Below are positions 29,170 through 38,057 of a DNA stretch of 64,000 bases, piece after piece. Source of the stretch: Companilactobacillus alimentarius DSM 20249 (lineage in GTDB: Bacteria > Bacillota > Bacilli > Lactobacillales > Lactobacillaceae); assembly GCF_002849895.1 (NCBI RefSeq), contig NZ_CP018867.1:1240001-1304000 (forward strand), written 5' to 3'. Position 1 is the stretch's first letter; the number at the start of each line of letters is the position of its first letter. Position numbers and translations under genes: made by a program. The notes beneath the pieces were generated by a model. It ran no database searches. It saw only the letters and a program-made list of their open reading frames with translations, and was not told the DNA's origin.

Positions 29170-30618
29170 CTAATAGTGGTTATGTTTTTGTTCATGTTTG
29201 ACATCAATATCTTCCAATTTCAGGAATTTAGTTTTATAACGAATCTTATAATACAGCCAACAAACAAATAATATAATCAAACCACTATAGCTAATCAAAA
29301 GTCTTCCGATATTAAAATTGACCATTGAGCGGACATCTTGACCTAGGATAATGATAATACCCAAAACAATTGCCAAAATTGGTCCAAATGGGAACCACTT
29401 AGCTTTGTAACGTAAATCATCTAAATCGTAACCCTTGTATAAGTATGCTTTTCTAAATCTGTAGTGTGAGAAAGCAATTCCTAACCAAGCAATAAAACCA
29501 GTCAATCCACTAGCAGCAACTAATAACTCATAAAATGAATCACCGTACAAACTAGTGAACAAAGCAATTGCCCCCACTAGAGCCGTTAATAGTAGTGAAA
29601 ATACTGGAACGCCACGACCATTAGTTTTTGCAAAAGCCTTAGGTGCCATTCCCTGCTTACTCATCGACCAAAGCATTCGACTGGCCGCATAAAGACCAGA
29701 ATTAGCCGCAGAAATAACTGATGTTAAAATTACCGCATTCATAACGCCAGCAGCCAGTGGAATTCCCACCTTTTTAAAGACGATCGTAAAGGGACTGATA
29801 GCAATGTCACCCGCGCCAGATCCCAATAAATTAGGGCTAGTGTAAGGAATCAATGCCCCAATTACCGCAATAGATAAGATATAGAATAACAGAATTCTCC
29901 AGAAAACTTGTTTGATAGCCTTGGGAATACTCTTTTCCGGAGTAGCTGACTCGCCAGCTGTAATACCGATCAATTCAGTTCCCTGAAACGAGAACCCAGC
30001 AACAACGAACACACTCAGAATTGCCGGTATCCCCCCAACAAATGGTGCTTTCTTATAAGAATAATTAGTTAAACCAACGAAGTTCTGGTTACCCAAAATC
30101 CCCAAAATGCTTAACACACCAACAATCAAGAAGATAATCACTGCTAAAACTTTAATTGATGACAACCAATATTCAGTTTCACCAAACGAACTAACTGAAA
30201 TAAAATTAATTACCAATAAAATAATCATAAAAGTTAAACTAATTTTCCACGAAGTCCAACTTGGGAACCAGTACTTAACCACCAACGAGATTGTTGATAA
30301 ATCTACCGCCAAAGTAATGGCCCAATTAAACCAGTAATTCCATCCCAGCGCAAAACCAAATGCTGGATCAATAAATTTTGTTGCATAAGTAGCGAATGAA
30401 CCTGAAACAGGCATGTAAGTAGCCATTTCACCCAAGCTGGTCATCAAGAAATAGACCATAATACCGATAGCCACGTACGCTATCAGAGCTCCTCCCGGTC
30501 CAGCTGTCGAAATTGAAGAACCACTGGCAACAAATAAACCAGTTCCAATCGAACCACCCAACGCAATCATTGATAGATGACGAGTCTTTAACGATCGACT
30601 CACATCATTATTTTCCAT
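29170..30618 (-). CDS. lysP: Amino acid permease, LysP-like
   Basis: APC-superfamily transporter of 482 residues with 12 hydrophobic helices. The stretch SIGTGLFVASGSSISTAGPG is the helix 1 unwound substrate site, and the run MTSLGEMATYMPVSGSFATY and FGFALGWNYWFNWAITLAV matches the lysine/cationic subgroup. Lysine specificity is inferred from overall likeness. It is preceded by a leader with a terminator hairpin, pointing to control by premature termination, perhaps by amino acid supply. Confidence 0.8.
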   Translation of the reverse strand: MENNDVSRSLKTRHLSMIALGGSIGTGLFVASGSSISTAGPGGALIAYVAIGIMVYFLMTSLGEMATYMPVSGSFATYATKFIDPAFGFALGWNYWFNWAITLAVDLSTISLVVKYWFPSWTSWKISLTFMIILLVINFISVSSFGETEYWLSSIKVLAVIIFLIVGVLSILGILGNQNFVGLTNYSYKKAPFVGGIPAILSVFVVAGFSFQGTELIGITAGESATPEKSIPKAIKQVFWRILLFYILSIAVIGALIPYTSPNLLGSGAGDIAISPFTIVFKKVGIPLAAGVMNAVILTSVISAANSGLYAASRMLWSMSKQGMAPKAFAKTNGRGVPVFSLLLTALVGAIALFTSLYGDSFYELLVAASGLTGFIAWLGIAFSHYRFRKAYLYKGYDLDDLRYKAKWFPFGPILAIVLGIIIILGQDVRSMVNFNIGRLLISYSGLIILFVCWLYYKIRYKTKFLKLEDIDVKHEQKHNHY

Positions 30619-30644
30619 CTTTCATTCCCCTTTTATTTTGGGCA

Positions 30645-30810
30645 CAAAAAAAGCCCTTATTCTCAGAGGAACTACTGACAATAAGGATTACGATCATCCC
30701 ATTAATCAATAGCTCAACGTTAGAAAGTAATCTTGCTCTTAAAACAAGTATTACTTTCTGATACGACAGTCTACTGCCTCTTAAGCAATAGCCCAATCAA
30801 CTTTACCAAG
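30645..30810 (-). promoter_or_regulatory. Structured leader with attenuator ahead of the permease
   Basis: On the minus strand a long hairpin (AGAAAGTAA ... TTACTTTCT with inner CTTG/CAAG) is followed by a terminator, CCTTATT (30655-30661) with AATAAGG (30680-30686) and a run of seven T (30646-30652). AGAGG in the upstream part can pair with CCTCT inside the terminator loop, a possible antiterminator. It does not contain the T-box sequence and does not match the lysine riboswitch core I know, so the ligand is unknown. Confidence 0.5.
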
Positions 30811-31018
30811 TAGGGATAAAATGATTTCGGCAATTTTCCCTTTAATGTTTTTTCAATGTACCCTATCTGCACTCCAAAACATGACTAATAAAAATTGCGC
30901 CTCTATCTGATTACAAAACATTATAAATAAATGTTAAGATAGTAGCAAGTAGTGTTTCTTATATTTTTTAAATTATTTACCAATCTTTTCTAATTTAACA
31001 TTGCCGGGGGAAACAAAC

Positions 31019-31982
31019 ATGTTGGAGCAAATTTTCTTAGTTAAGCAAGACGTAGAGAAGTATCGAATGCTAACTGTTATTAAGTCGCTGCCACCTCGTG
31101 AAGTAAACTTGAGTAATATTAGTAGTAGATTACAATTTACGTATCAAAAAACATATAATATTTTCCAAGCACTGTTAGAAGATTTTACCGAAGTCGCTCC
31201 GGAAATTGATCCTAGTGATACCAAGATCGAATCGATCGATTTCAGTAAGATTTCCGTTGATACTTACCGCCTATACTTAGTAAAGAACTCGGTAGTCTTT
31301 CAAGCTTTCAATTATGGCTTGACCAGTGCTAACCCATCATTTGAGAGTTTTAGTAGTGATCATTTCACTAGTAAGTCAACTCTCAATCGTCGAATGTCCA
31401 AGTTCAGAGCTTTTCTCAAGAACTTTGGATTAAAGATTTCAAATTCTACCTTAGAAATTAAGGGCAATGAAAAAAATATCCGATGGATGGCTTATTATGT
31501 CTATTGGTATACCTACCATGCTCAAGAGTGGCCATTTAGCTTGATTCAGGAGAATTCAATTGATCAGATCATTTCAAAAGCCGGATTGACTTTTGACAAT
31601 CCCATCGTACATTTTCAGTTGAAGTATTTCCTAGCTATTTCTCGAATCCGTATAATTAAACGAAACTATATCGAAGAATTACCATATTATGATGTCGTCT
31701 TTAGTGACCAGACCTTAGGAAAGGATATCTTAACTCATGACGACTATCCTATCGTGCCATTAAATGCTTTAAATAATGAGAATAAATTGATCAATCTCTT
31801 TAGAAATACCGCCTTTCAACCAAGCGATACAGCATTTGATCGCCCAATCAATGCTAACGCCAGAATCAATCCGAAGTTCTATGCGCTCGTTTATCACTTT
31901 ATAGATTTTCTAAAGGAACATTATCACGATGATATGTCCGTCTACCATAATCAAAAAACGTTGAAGCATATCATGACCTACG
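31019..31982 (+). pseudogene. Mga-type regulator, 5' part (split by IS)
   Basis: First 321 residues of an Mga/AtxA-like transcriptional regulator. A helix-turn-helix (VNLSNISSRLQFTYQKTYNIFQALL) is near the N-terminus, followed by a second winged-helix region and the start of the PTS-regulation-like helical part. ATG at 31019 follows GGGGGA by 8 bases. The frame is cut at TACG (31979-31982) by an IS copy and runs a few codons into it. Removing the IS and one TACG copy rejoins the frame exactly with the segment at 33510, giving a 510-residue protein of normal length. Virulence or surface-gene regulators of this type often control neighbouring surface operons; here the WxL operon is close. Confidence 0.85.
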
Positions 31983-32020
31983 TAAAGTGCAACACAAAAG
32001 TTAGACAAAATTGAATATTG

Positions 32021-32926
32021 TTAAGCTGATAAGGCATGTTCCCTGTATTCGCGGGGAGTCATGCCTTTTGTTTTTCTTGAGATGCGTCGATTGTTAAACC
32101 AATCGACGTACTCCTTAGAAAGTTTCCTAAATTCTTTCATATCTTTACAAGGTGGAAATCCATTGAGACATTCTGTTTTGAATAGATGAAAGAAACTTTC
32201 GATTGGCGCATTGTCGAGACAATTTCCTTTGCGAGACATGCTCTGTATAAATCCATCTTCAGAAAGCCTATCAGTATAATAATTTAGTTGATAATGCCAG
32301 CCTTGATCTGAATGTATCACTGGGTTGCTTCCTTTAGGTATAACTGTCGTTAATTCATTTAATGTATCCATAATTAATTTACTATTGGGACTATTACTTA
32401 CTTGGAACGCTAGAACTTCTTTGCTTGCCTCGTCGGTAATTGCGGAAACATAAGCCCATTCGTTATCCCTTAAACGAACTTGTGTGACATCTGTATGCAG
32501 GACTTTAAAGGGCTCAGTTTCATTAAACTGTTGATGTAAAATGTTGTGTGCGACCTTTCCAACAGTTCCTTTATATGAGGAATACTTTCCATTTTTATGA
32601 CGATTATAAAGATTTACTTGAACATTTAACTCATTCATCAAGCGACGAGCTACGGCATCTGCTATGTGAATATCTAGTTTAATTAATCCTTCTTGTACGC
32701 GACGATAACCGTAGGTTAGGCGTCCACGACATTTTCCACTTTCAGTAATTTTTAATATTTCAGTTTTTATATCTTTGTACTTATCTACATGATTTTTGAT
32801 ACGTTTACGCTCATCATGGTAAGTGGCCTTTTTAAGTCCAATGGCCTTAAGAATATCGCCTATCTTATACCGTTCTGCTTTTGGAAGAGACTCTTGTTCT
32901 ACCCTGATCTGATCAACTATTTGTGT
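32021..32926 (-). CDS. IS3-family transposase OrfB (copy A)
   Basis: Integrase-core (DDE) transposase, about 301 residues when read from the -1 frameshift site. It starts with an HTH_21-type segment and holds the catalytic Asp in LHTDVTQVRL, the second Asp in VIHSDQGWHYQ and the Glu in APIESFFHLFKTE. It is normally made as an OrfAB fusion. Because orfA of this copy is broken, this copy probably cannot move on its own. Confidence 0.9.
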   Translation of the reverse strand, partial: TQIVDQIRVEQESLPKAERYKIGDILKAIGLKKATYHDERKRIKNHVDKYKDIKTEILKITESGKCRGRLTYGYRRVQEGLIKLDIHIADAVARRLMNELNVQVNLYNRHKNGKYSSYKGTVGKVAHNILHQQFNETEPFKVLHTDVTQVRLRDNEWAYVSAITDEASKEVLAFQVSNSPNSKLIMDTLNELTTVIPKGSNPVIHSDQGWHYQLNYYTDRLSEDGFIQSMSRKGNCLDNAPIESFFHLFKTECLNGFPPCKDMKEFRKLSKEYVDWFNNRRISRKTKGMTPREYREHALSA

Positions 32927-33449
32927 TTTTTTGCGTCCTTTGAAGTTCCGAACAGGGTCATTGATTTTTTTAAAATATCATTCTCCAACTTTGTGTCATA
33001 TAATTCTTGATTCTTCTTTGCGAGTTCCTCGCGAAGTTGATCTAATTCATTCTTGTTTATTAAATGACGTAATTTCTTTTTATCATTTTTCACTTTGGAT
33101 TTTCTGCCTTTCGGATGAGACTTCAAGGCTTCTATGCCATGTTTATTGAATGCCGTTCTCCAGGAACTAATCTGACACTTGTTAACATCAAATCTGGCGG
33201 ATACTTCAGCTAAAGTTTCATCATGAGTTTGATAGTAGTTTATCACATCAATTTTAAATTCAGCTGAAAAGCTTCGTTTAGTTTTTTTCGCTTAAGCGAG
33301 TCTACGCCGCTTAAGCGATATTTTTGAATCCAGAAACTGACTTGCCGTTTAGGTAAATTATGTTTCTCTGAGAGACTTTGCATGCTGGTTCCACCTTGGA
33401 GGTATTCACCAACAACTTCTGCCTTTAATTTTGAACTGTATTTAACCAT
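32917..33449 (-). pseudogene. IS3-family OrfA (copy A), frameshifted
   Basis: Encodes the helix-turn-helix protein OrfA in two pieces. Residues 1-56 match copies B and C, then a run of 7 T (33282-33288; 8 in the other copies) shifts the frame after LKRKK. The remainder, from MINYYQTHDE, reads in the original frame. Either a real inactivating deletion or a homopolymer sequencing error. Confidence 0.85.
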
Positions 33450-33509
33450 ATAAAAAGCGCTCCATAACTGTTAGATTTCTTGTCTAACAATTATGAAGCA
33501 CTTTATACG

Positions 33510-34060
33510 TGACAAGAGATATTGTCTTTTATTACATCATGGCACCTTATTCAATCATGCACCTAGATTCGATGTATGCCGAAGGCAATCAAGCCTCATA
33601 TACTGACTTATACAAAGATATTTATACCTTCTTCTCAAATGTCGATCAAAAAGAATATCTCGGGATTTACAATGCGGCAGAATTAATCTCCAAGAACCTT
33701 TATCAAGTCCTTCCTAGTTATATTTCAACCATTCGTGCCTCAGATATTATCAAGGTTAAAGTTTTGATTGATCCTGGAAACCAAGCAGCTGAAGTCGTCT
33801 TAAGAAACATCAGAACTTTAAAATTCGTCGAAATCGTTCCAAGCGATGTCTACGAAGACGTTGATGTCTTGATAACTTCACTTGATGTTTTACCATTAGA
33901 CATCGAGAAGAAGAAATATCCAAAAGATTTGAAAGTAATTTCTTGGGATATTTCTTCAACCAGACCGGATTACATTTGGCTGTTGATTCAATTGAATCAA
34001 GTTTACGTCAAGAAATTGAAGAGTAAGATTGACAGCAATAAGAAAAAACGTGCACTTTAA
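33510..34060 (+). pseudogene. Mga-type regulator, 3' part
   Basis: C-terminal 183 residues of the split regulator (from TRDIVFYYIMAPYS), with an EIIB-like region (IIKVKVLIDPGNQAAEVVL ... VEIVPSDVYEDVDVLITS) typical of Mga-family proteins that respond to PTS phosphorylation. The GTG at 33509 is created by the duplicated target and the fragment lacks a real ribosome site, so it is likely not made. Confidence 0.85.
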
Positions 34061-34087
34061 AGTTTTGGTTAATTGTTCCCGCCCTCC

Positions 34088-34237
34088 GCAAAAATTGAAA
34101 TTCGGCTGGAACGCTGAGGGCATCGTTTGAAACCAATTTTACAAATCAAAAATTGTTTCCAAATCGAGCCTTCTTCTAAATTGGCAAAAACCGCCAATCA
34201 AGAAGAATTTCTCGGCTGAGCCGATTTCAATTTTTGC
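34088..34237. repeat. Nested inverted-repeat element (about 150 bp)
   Basis: Outer arms GCAAAAATTGAAATTCGGC (34088-34106) and GCCGATTTCAATTTTTGC (34220-34237). Two inner hairpins: GAAACCAATTTT (34129-34140) with AAAATTGTTTC (34149-34159), and TTCTTCT (34171-34177) with AGAAGAA (34201-34207) enclosing TTGGC/GCCAA. It lies between the regulator end and IS copy B. A large cruciform or structured transcript end; no ORF. Confidence 0.6.
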
Positions 34238-34288
34238 TCTGGGCTAAGTTAGAGTTTATTTTTTATAATTCATAGTTTTGACCACACT

Positions 34289-34308
34289 AAAATACCTGTA
34301 CTAATTGA
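34289..34308. terminator. Half of a terminator split by IS copy B
   Basis: AAAATACCTGTACTAATTGA here is the exact complement of the arm at 35843-35862. Without the IS they would form a 20-bp hairpin with a six-base loop (TAAATC). It would have ended the WxL operon and the regulator gene in both directions. Confidence 0.8.
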
Positions 34309-34364
34309 TAAAGTGCTTCATAATTGTTAGACAAGAAATCTAACAGTTATGGAGCGCTTTTTAT

Positions 34365-34898
34365 ATGGTTAAATACAGTTCAAAATTAAAGGCAGAAGTT
34401 GTTGGTGAATACCTCCAAGGTGGAACCAGCATGCAAAGTCTCTCAGAGAAACATAATTTACCTAAACGGCAAGTCAGTTTCTGGATTCAAAAATATCGCT
34501 TAAGCGGCGTAGACTCGCTTAAGCGAAAAAAAACTAAACGAAGCTTTTCAGCTGAATTTAAAATTGATGTGATAAACTACTATCAAACTCATGATGAAAC
34601 TTTAGCTGAAGTATCCGCCAGATTTGATGTTAACAAGTGTCAGATTAGTTCCTGGAGAACGGCATTCAATAAACATGGCATAGAAGCCTTGAAGTCTCAT
34701 CCGAAAGGCAGAAAATCCAAAGTGAAAAATGATAAAAAGAAATTACGTCATTTAATAAACAAGAATGAATTAGATCAACTTCGCGAGGAACTCGCAAAGA
34801 AGAATCAAGAATTATATGACACAAAGTTGGAGAATGATATTTTAAAAAAATCAATGACCCTGTTCGGAACTTCAAAGGACGCAAAAAAACACAAATAG
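34365..34898 (+). CDS. IS3-family OrfA (copy B)
   Basis: 177-residue DNA-binding protein with two helix-turn-helix segments (SLSEKHNLPKRQVSFWIQKY and EVSARFDVNKCQISSWRTAF) and a C-terminal leucine-rich coiled coil (residues about 130-165). An A7 run at 34883-34889 is a canonical A_AAA_AAA slippery site for -1 frameshifting into OrfB, nine bases before the stop. Confidence 0.95.
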   Translation: MVKYSSKLKAEVVGEYLQGGTSMQSLSEKHNLPKRQVSFWIQKYRLSGVDSLKRKKTKRSFSAEFKIDVINYYQTHDETLAEVSARFDVNKCQISSWRTAFNKHGIEALKSHPKGRKSKVKNDKKKLRHLINKNELDQLREELAKKNQELYDTKLENDILKKSMTLFGTSKDAKKHK

Positions 34899-35794
34899 TT
34901 GATCAGATCAGGGTAGAACAAGAGTCTCTTCCAAAAGCAGAACGGTATAAGATAGGCGATATTCTTAAGGCCATTGGACTTAAAAAGGCCACTTACCATG
35001 ATGAGCGTAAACGTATCAAAAATCATGTAGATAAGTACAAAGATATAAAAACTGAAATATTAAAAATTACTGAAAGTGGAAAATGTCGTGGACGCCTAAC
35101 CTACGGTTATCGTCGCGTACAAGAAGGATTAATTAAACTAGATGTTCACATAGCAGATGCCGTAGCTCGTCGCTTGATGAATGAGTTAAATGTTCAAGTA
35201 AATCTTTATAATCGTCATAAAAATGGAAAGTATTCCTCATATAAAGGAACTGTTGGAAAGGTCGCACACAACATTTTACATCAACAGTTTAATGAAACTG
35301 AGCCCTTTAAAGTCCTGCATACAGATGTCACACAAGTTCGTTTAAGGGATAACGAATGGGCTTATGTTTCCGCAATTACCGACGAGGCAAGCAAAGAAGT
35401 TCTAGCGTTCCAAGTAAGTAATAGTCCCAATAGTAAATTAATTATGGATACATTAAATGAATTAACGACAGTTATACCTAAAGGAAGCAACCCAGTGATA
35501 CATTCAGATCAAGGCTGGCATTATCAACTAAATTATTATACTGATAGGCTTTCTGAAGATGGATTTATACAGAGCATGTCTCGCAAAGGAAATTGTCTCG
35601 ACAATGCGCCAATCGAAAGTTTCTTTCATCTATTCAAAACAGAATGTCTCAATGGATTTCCACCTTGTAAAGATATGAAAGAATTTAGGAAACTTTCTAA
35701 GGAGTACGTCGATTGGTTTAACAATCGACGCATCTCAAGAAAAACAAAAGGCATGACTCCCCGCGAATACAGGGAACATGCCTTATCAGCTTAA
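34889..35794 (+). CDS. IS3-family transposase OrfB (copy B)
   Basis: Catalytic part, about 301 residues, produced as a 476-residue OrfAB fusion through the slippery A7 run. HTH_21 segment (GLKKATYHDERKRI), then the retroviral-integrase fold with the Asp, Asp, Glu triad in LHTDV, IHSDQG and ESFFHLFKTE. Copies B and C read the same throughout. Confidence 0.95.
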   Translation, partial: TQIVDQIRVEQESLPKAERYKIGDILKAIGLKKATYHDERKRIKNHVDKYKDIKTEILKITESGKCRGRLTYGYRRVQEGLIKLDVHIADAVARRLMNELNVQVNLYNRHKNGKYSSYKGTVGKVAHNILHQQFNETEPFKVLHTDVTQVRLRDNEWAYVSAITDEASKEVLAFQVSNSPNSKLIMDTLNELTTVIPKGSNPVIHSDQGWHYQLNYYTDRLSEDGFIQSMSRKGNCLDNAPIESFFHLFKTECLNGFPPCKDMKEFRKLSKEYVDWFNNRRISRKTKGMTPREYREHALSA

Positions 35795-35842
35795 CAATAT
35801 TCAATTTTGTCTAACTTTTGTGTTGCACTTTATTGATAAATC

Positions 35843-35862
35843 TCAATTAGTACAGGTATTTT
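35843..35862. terminator. Other half of the split terminator
   Basis: TCAATTAGTACAGGTATTTT, complement of 34289-34308. Only 17 bases beyond the WxL operon's last stop codon. Confidence 0.8.
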
Positions 35863-35879
35863 GTTATGCTTTTATTAAA

Positions 35880-36969
35880 TTACTTCTTATGACGTGAAGA
35901 TCTCGTATTACCTGATCTCGTTGTCTTATTAGAATCCTTATTTTTAAAGAATGATCTACCACGACTCTTCTTGCCATTTCTATTGGAATAGTACAAGTAC
36001 ATCCAAACGGCAATGGCAATCAAAACAATAATTCCTATGATAATAGCAATCCACTGTTTATTGTTGCTCTCCTGCTTAGGACTAGCAGAATCTTTGATAC
36101 TGTCGACTTCTTTTTGTTGAATCGTTATAGATTTATCAAATGAAGTCGAAAAGCCTGAATCATTTTTCAAAGTTATGTGTGCTTTATAAGTCCCAGAGCC
36201 TAATTTCTTAACTGGAATAAAATAGTTAAATTGGGAATTAGGAGCGATTTGGAGGTTGTTAGCACTATAGTTGATGGTTTCCATTATGCTTGATTTTAGC
36301 TTCTAATGAGACTTTATTGATGTTTATTGGGGCTGTATTGTCCAATGTGTACGCAATTCCGGTTGAACCCGCTACAGCTTTAGGTGCAGCTGTTGTCAAA
36401 TGCATCTTCGGCATCACACCATCATCTTTTGAACGCAGTACCACCCCTTTAACATAACGAACTTGATTTTTGATGTTGATATTCTTCGATTCAGTCGGAC
36501 TAACCGAGGCTGTCGTCGTCACACCACCCAAAATAATTCCGGCATATTCGGAATCAGGCGATTTCACCTTGAATTCAACAGTTTTATTTTCACCAGTCTT
36601 CAAGTTAACCGTTTGTTTTCTTTGTCCATCAACCAATGAAGTCAGTGAAGGTAACTTTGATTTATATAATTTAGCATCATATTTATCATAACCAATCACA
36701 CCTGAATCAGCCGTATAAGCATTGTTAATCTCAGCAGTAACTTTAATTGATTTGCTACCGGTATTTGCAATCAATACTTTTAGAGTCTGTTCTTTTTTAG
36801 GTGTAATCTTCAAATCAAAATATGATTCATCTTTATTGATTTGATTATCGGGCAAAATTGCTTGAATAGCATACGATTTGTCAGGTGCTGCTTTCACAGT
36901 CGTCCCTGGCCAAAAGATTGCCAACAATAACAATAATGTTGAGAAAAATACAATTATTCTTTTTTTCAT
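35880..36969 (-). pseudogene. DUF916/DUF3324 WxL-partner protein, frameshifted
   Basis: Third DUF916-type gene of the operon. Signal peptide (MKKRIIVFFSTLLLLLAIFW to KAA), WxL peptidoglycan-binding domain DUF916 (about 30-160), host-binding domain DUF3324, one C-terminal membrane helix and a basic tail. The frame breaks at 36278-36280: adding one A to the run restores HNGKTINYSANN and a protein of about 360 residues. The upstream frame ends with KHNGNHQL instead. Loss would remove the membrane anchor. It is the last gene before the split terminator. Confidence 0.85.
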
Positions 36970-36971
36970 TT

Positions 36972-37961
36972 TTAACTCCTACCTGAGTACCAAATAGCCC
37001 AAAAGATAAGGAAAATCACTGACAATAGAACACAAACAATCAGAATATAAGTGGTCGTCTTGTTATAGATCAGTCCCTTGCAACGTTTGTTGATATCATT
37101 AGCCTGATCTTGCGTAATTTTATATGTCTTATGGAAAGTCCAAGTAGCCTTGCCGCTTCGAGCCGCCCCTTTGACGACGTACTCACCCGCCTGAATTGGA
37201 GTTTGATTCTGATCAAAATCAACCGGAATCTTAGAATTGGGGGCTACTTTGTCATAAGTTGTATCAGCTATCATTTTTTTAGGTCCAAGATTGAACCGAT
37301 CCAGCCAGCTTTTACGTTTAACAGTCATATGAACGATAACATTTTTCATTTGACCGAGTTCTTTATTTTGCAAATTAATAATAATATGTGGTTTCTTATC
37401 AATCACATCCAAAGTTAAATTATGCAAACTAACAATGCCACCGACAGCTTTATTATCACCAGTTATCCAAACTGGGACATTAGCATTGCCCTTGGCTCCA
37501 TCTTTGGAAGTGTCGTAGACATTAAAACCACCCATGATCAGTCCGTCAATTTTTGAATCGGGCAATTTTATTTTAAAAGTTACATCCTTAGTTTTGTTAG
37601 GCTTCAAAACGATATTTTTGGCCTTAGTCATACTAGAAAAAGCATACTGCAAGCCATATTGCCCCGCCAAAACTTTATCAGTATAAACAATTTTTCCGTC
37701 CATTGATGTCGTCGCATTGGTAGGCTCAATTCTAAGATGTAATTTATTGATCCCAAAATTACCAATAGATATTTTAACCGTGCGCTCAGCACCAGGTTTA
37801 CCGACAATTTCAAATCTATCGGTCACATCAGTATCACCATTTTCAATCAATGGGGTCACTGTAACTCCGTTAATATCTGCTTTTACAACTAAATCATTAA
37901 CCATAAAGCCTAAAAAGGCAAAGAATATCGCTGATAGAAAATATATTATTTTTTTACTCAT
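36972..37961 (-). CDS. DUF916/DUF3324 WxL-partner protein
   Basis: 329 residues: signal peptide (residues 1-28, ending DLVVKA), DUF916 domain (about 35-160; GGFNVYDT motif), DUF3324 domain (about 165-285; VAPNSKIPVDF), then one transmembrane helix (YILIVCVLLSVIFLIFWAIW) and a short tail. Known family members anchor WxL proteins and bind peptidoglycan and host or polymer ligands. The next gene starts 3 bases after its stop, so the two are coupled. A hairpin lies between it and the upstream DUF916 gene. Confidence 0.9.
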   Translation of the reverse strand: MSKKIIYFLSAIFFAFLGFMVNDLVVKADINGVTVTPLIENGDTDVTDRFEIVGKPGAERTVKISIGNFGINKLHLRIEPTNATTSMDGKIVYTDKVLAGQYGLQYAFSSMTKAKNIVLKPNKTKDVTFKIKLPDSKIDGLIMGGFNVYDTSKDGAKGNANVPVWITGDNKAVGGIVSLHNLTLDVIDKKPHIIINLQNKELGQMKNVIVHMTVKRKSWLDRFNLGPKKMIADTTYDKVAPNSKIPVDFDQNQTPIQAGEYVVKGAARSGKATWTFHKTYKITQDQANDINKRCKGLIYNKTTTYILIVCVLLSVIFLIFWAIWYSGRS

Positions 37962-38004
37962 TGATCTGCCCCTGATATTTACTTCACCTCTAATAATACT
38001 AAAA

Positions 38005-38030
38005 AAGCCGTTCCAAGTCTTGGAACAGCC
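38005..38030 (-). terminator. Intra-operon terminator-like hairpin
   Basis: GCCGTTCCAAG with CTTGGAACAGC, and a U-run (38001-38006) on the minus strand, between two DUF916 genes. Probably reduces downstream expression. Confidence 0.65.
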
Positions 38031-38057
38031 TAATATTTAATTATTTATCAAACAATA

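Larger units (their letters stand above)
31983..33505 (-). mobile_element. IS3-family element, IS150-like, copy A
   Basis: 1523 bp with terminal inverted repeats starting TAAAGTGC (31983-31990 and complement at 33498-33505). Target duplication TACG at 31979-31982 and 33506-33509. It is one base shorter than copies B and C because a run of A in orfA has 7 instead of 8. Otherwise it appears nearly identical, so transposition is recent. Confidence 0.95.
34309..35832 (+). mobile_element. IS3-family element, IS150-like, copy B (full length)
   Basis: 1524 bp, ends TAAAGTGC (34309-34316) and GCACTTTA (35825-35832), target duplication TTGA (34305-34308 and 35833-35836). It is inserted in the upper stem of a terminator hairpin. 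Both frames are intact. It is inverted relative to copy A 800 bp away. Confidence 0.95.

Noticed and set aside
30645..30810. Lysine riboswitch (L-box) ahead of the LysP-like gene
   Set aside because: The leader is only about 165 bases and lacks the GCCGAAG and other core segments of the L-box.
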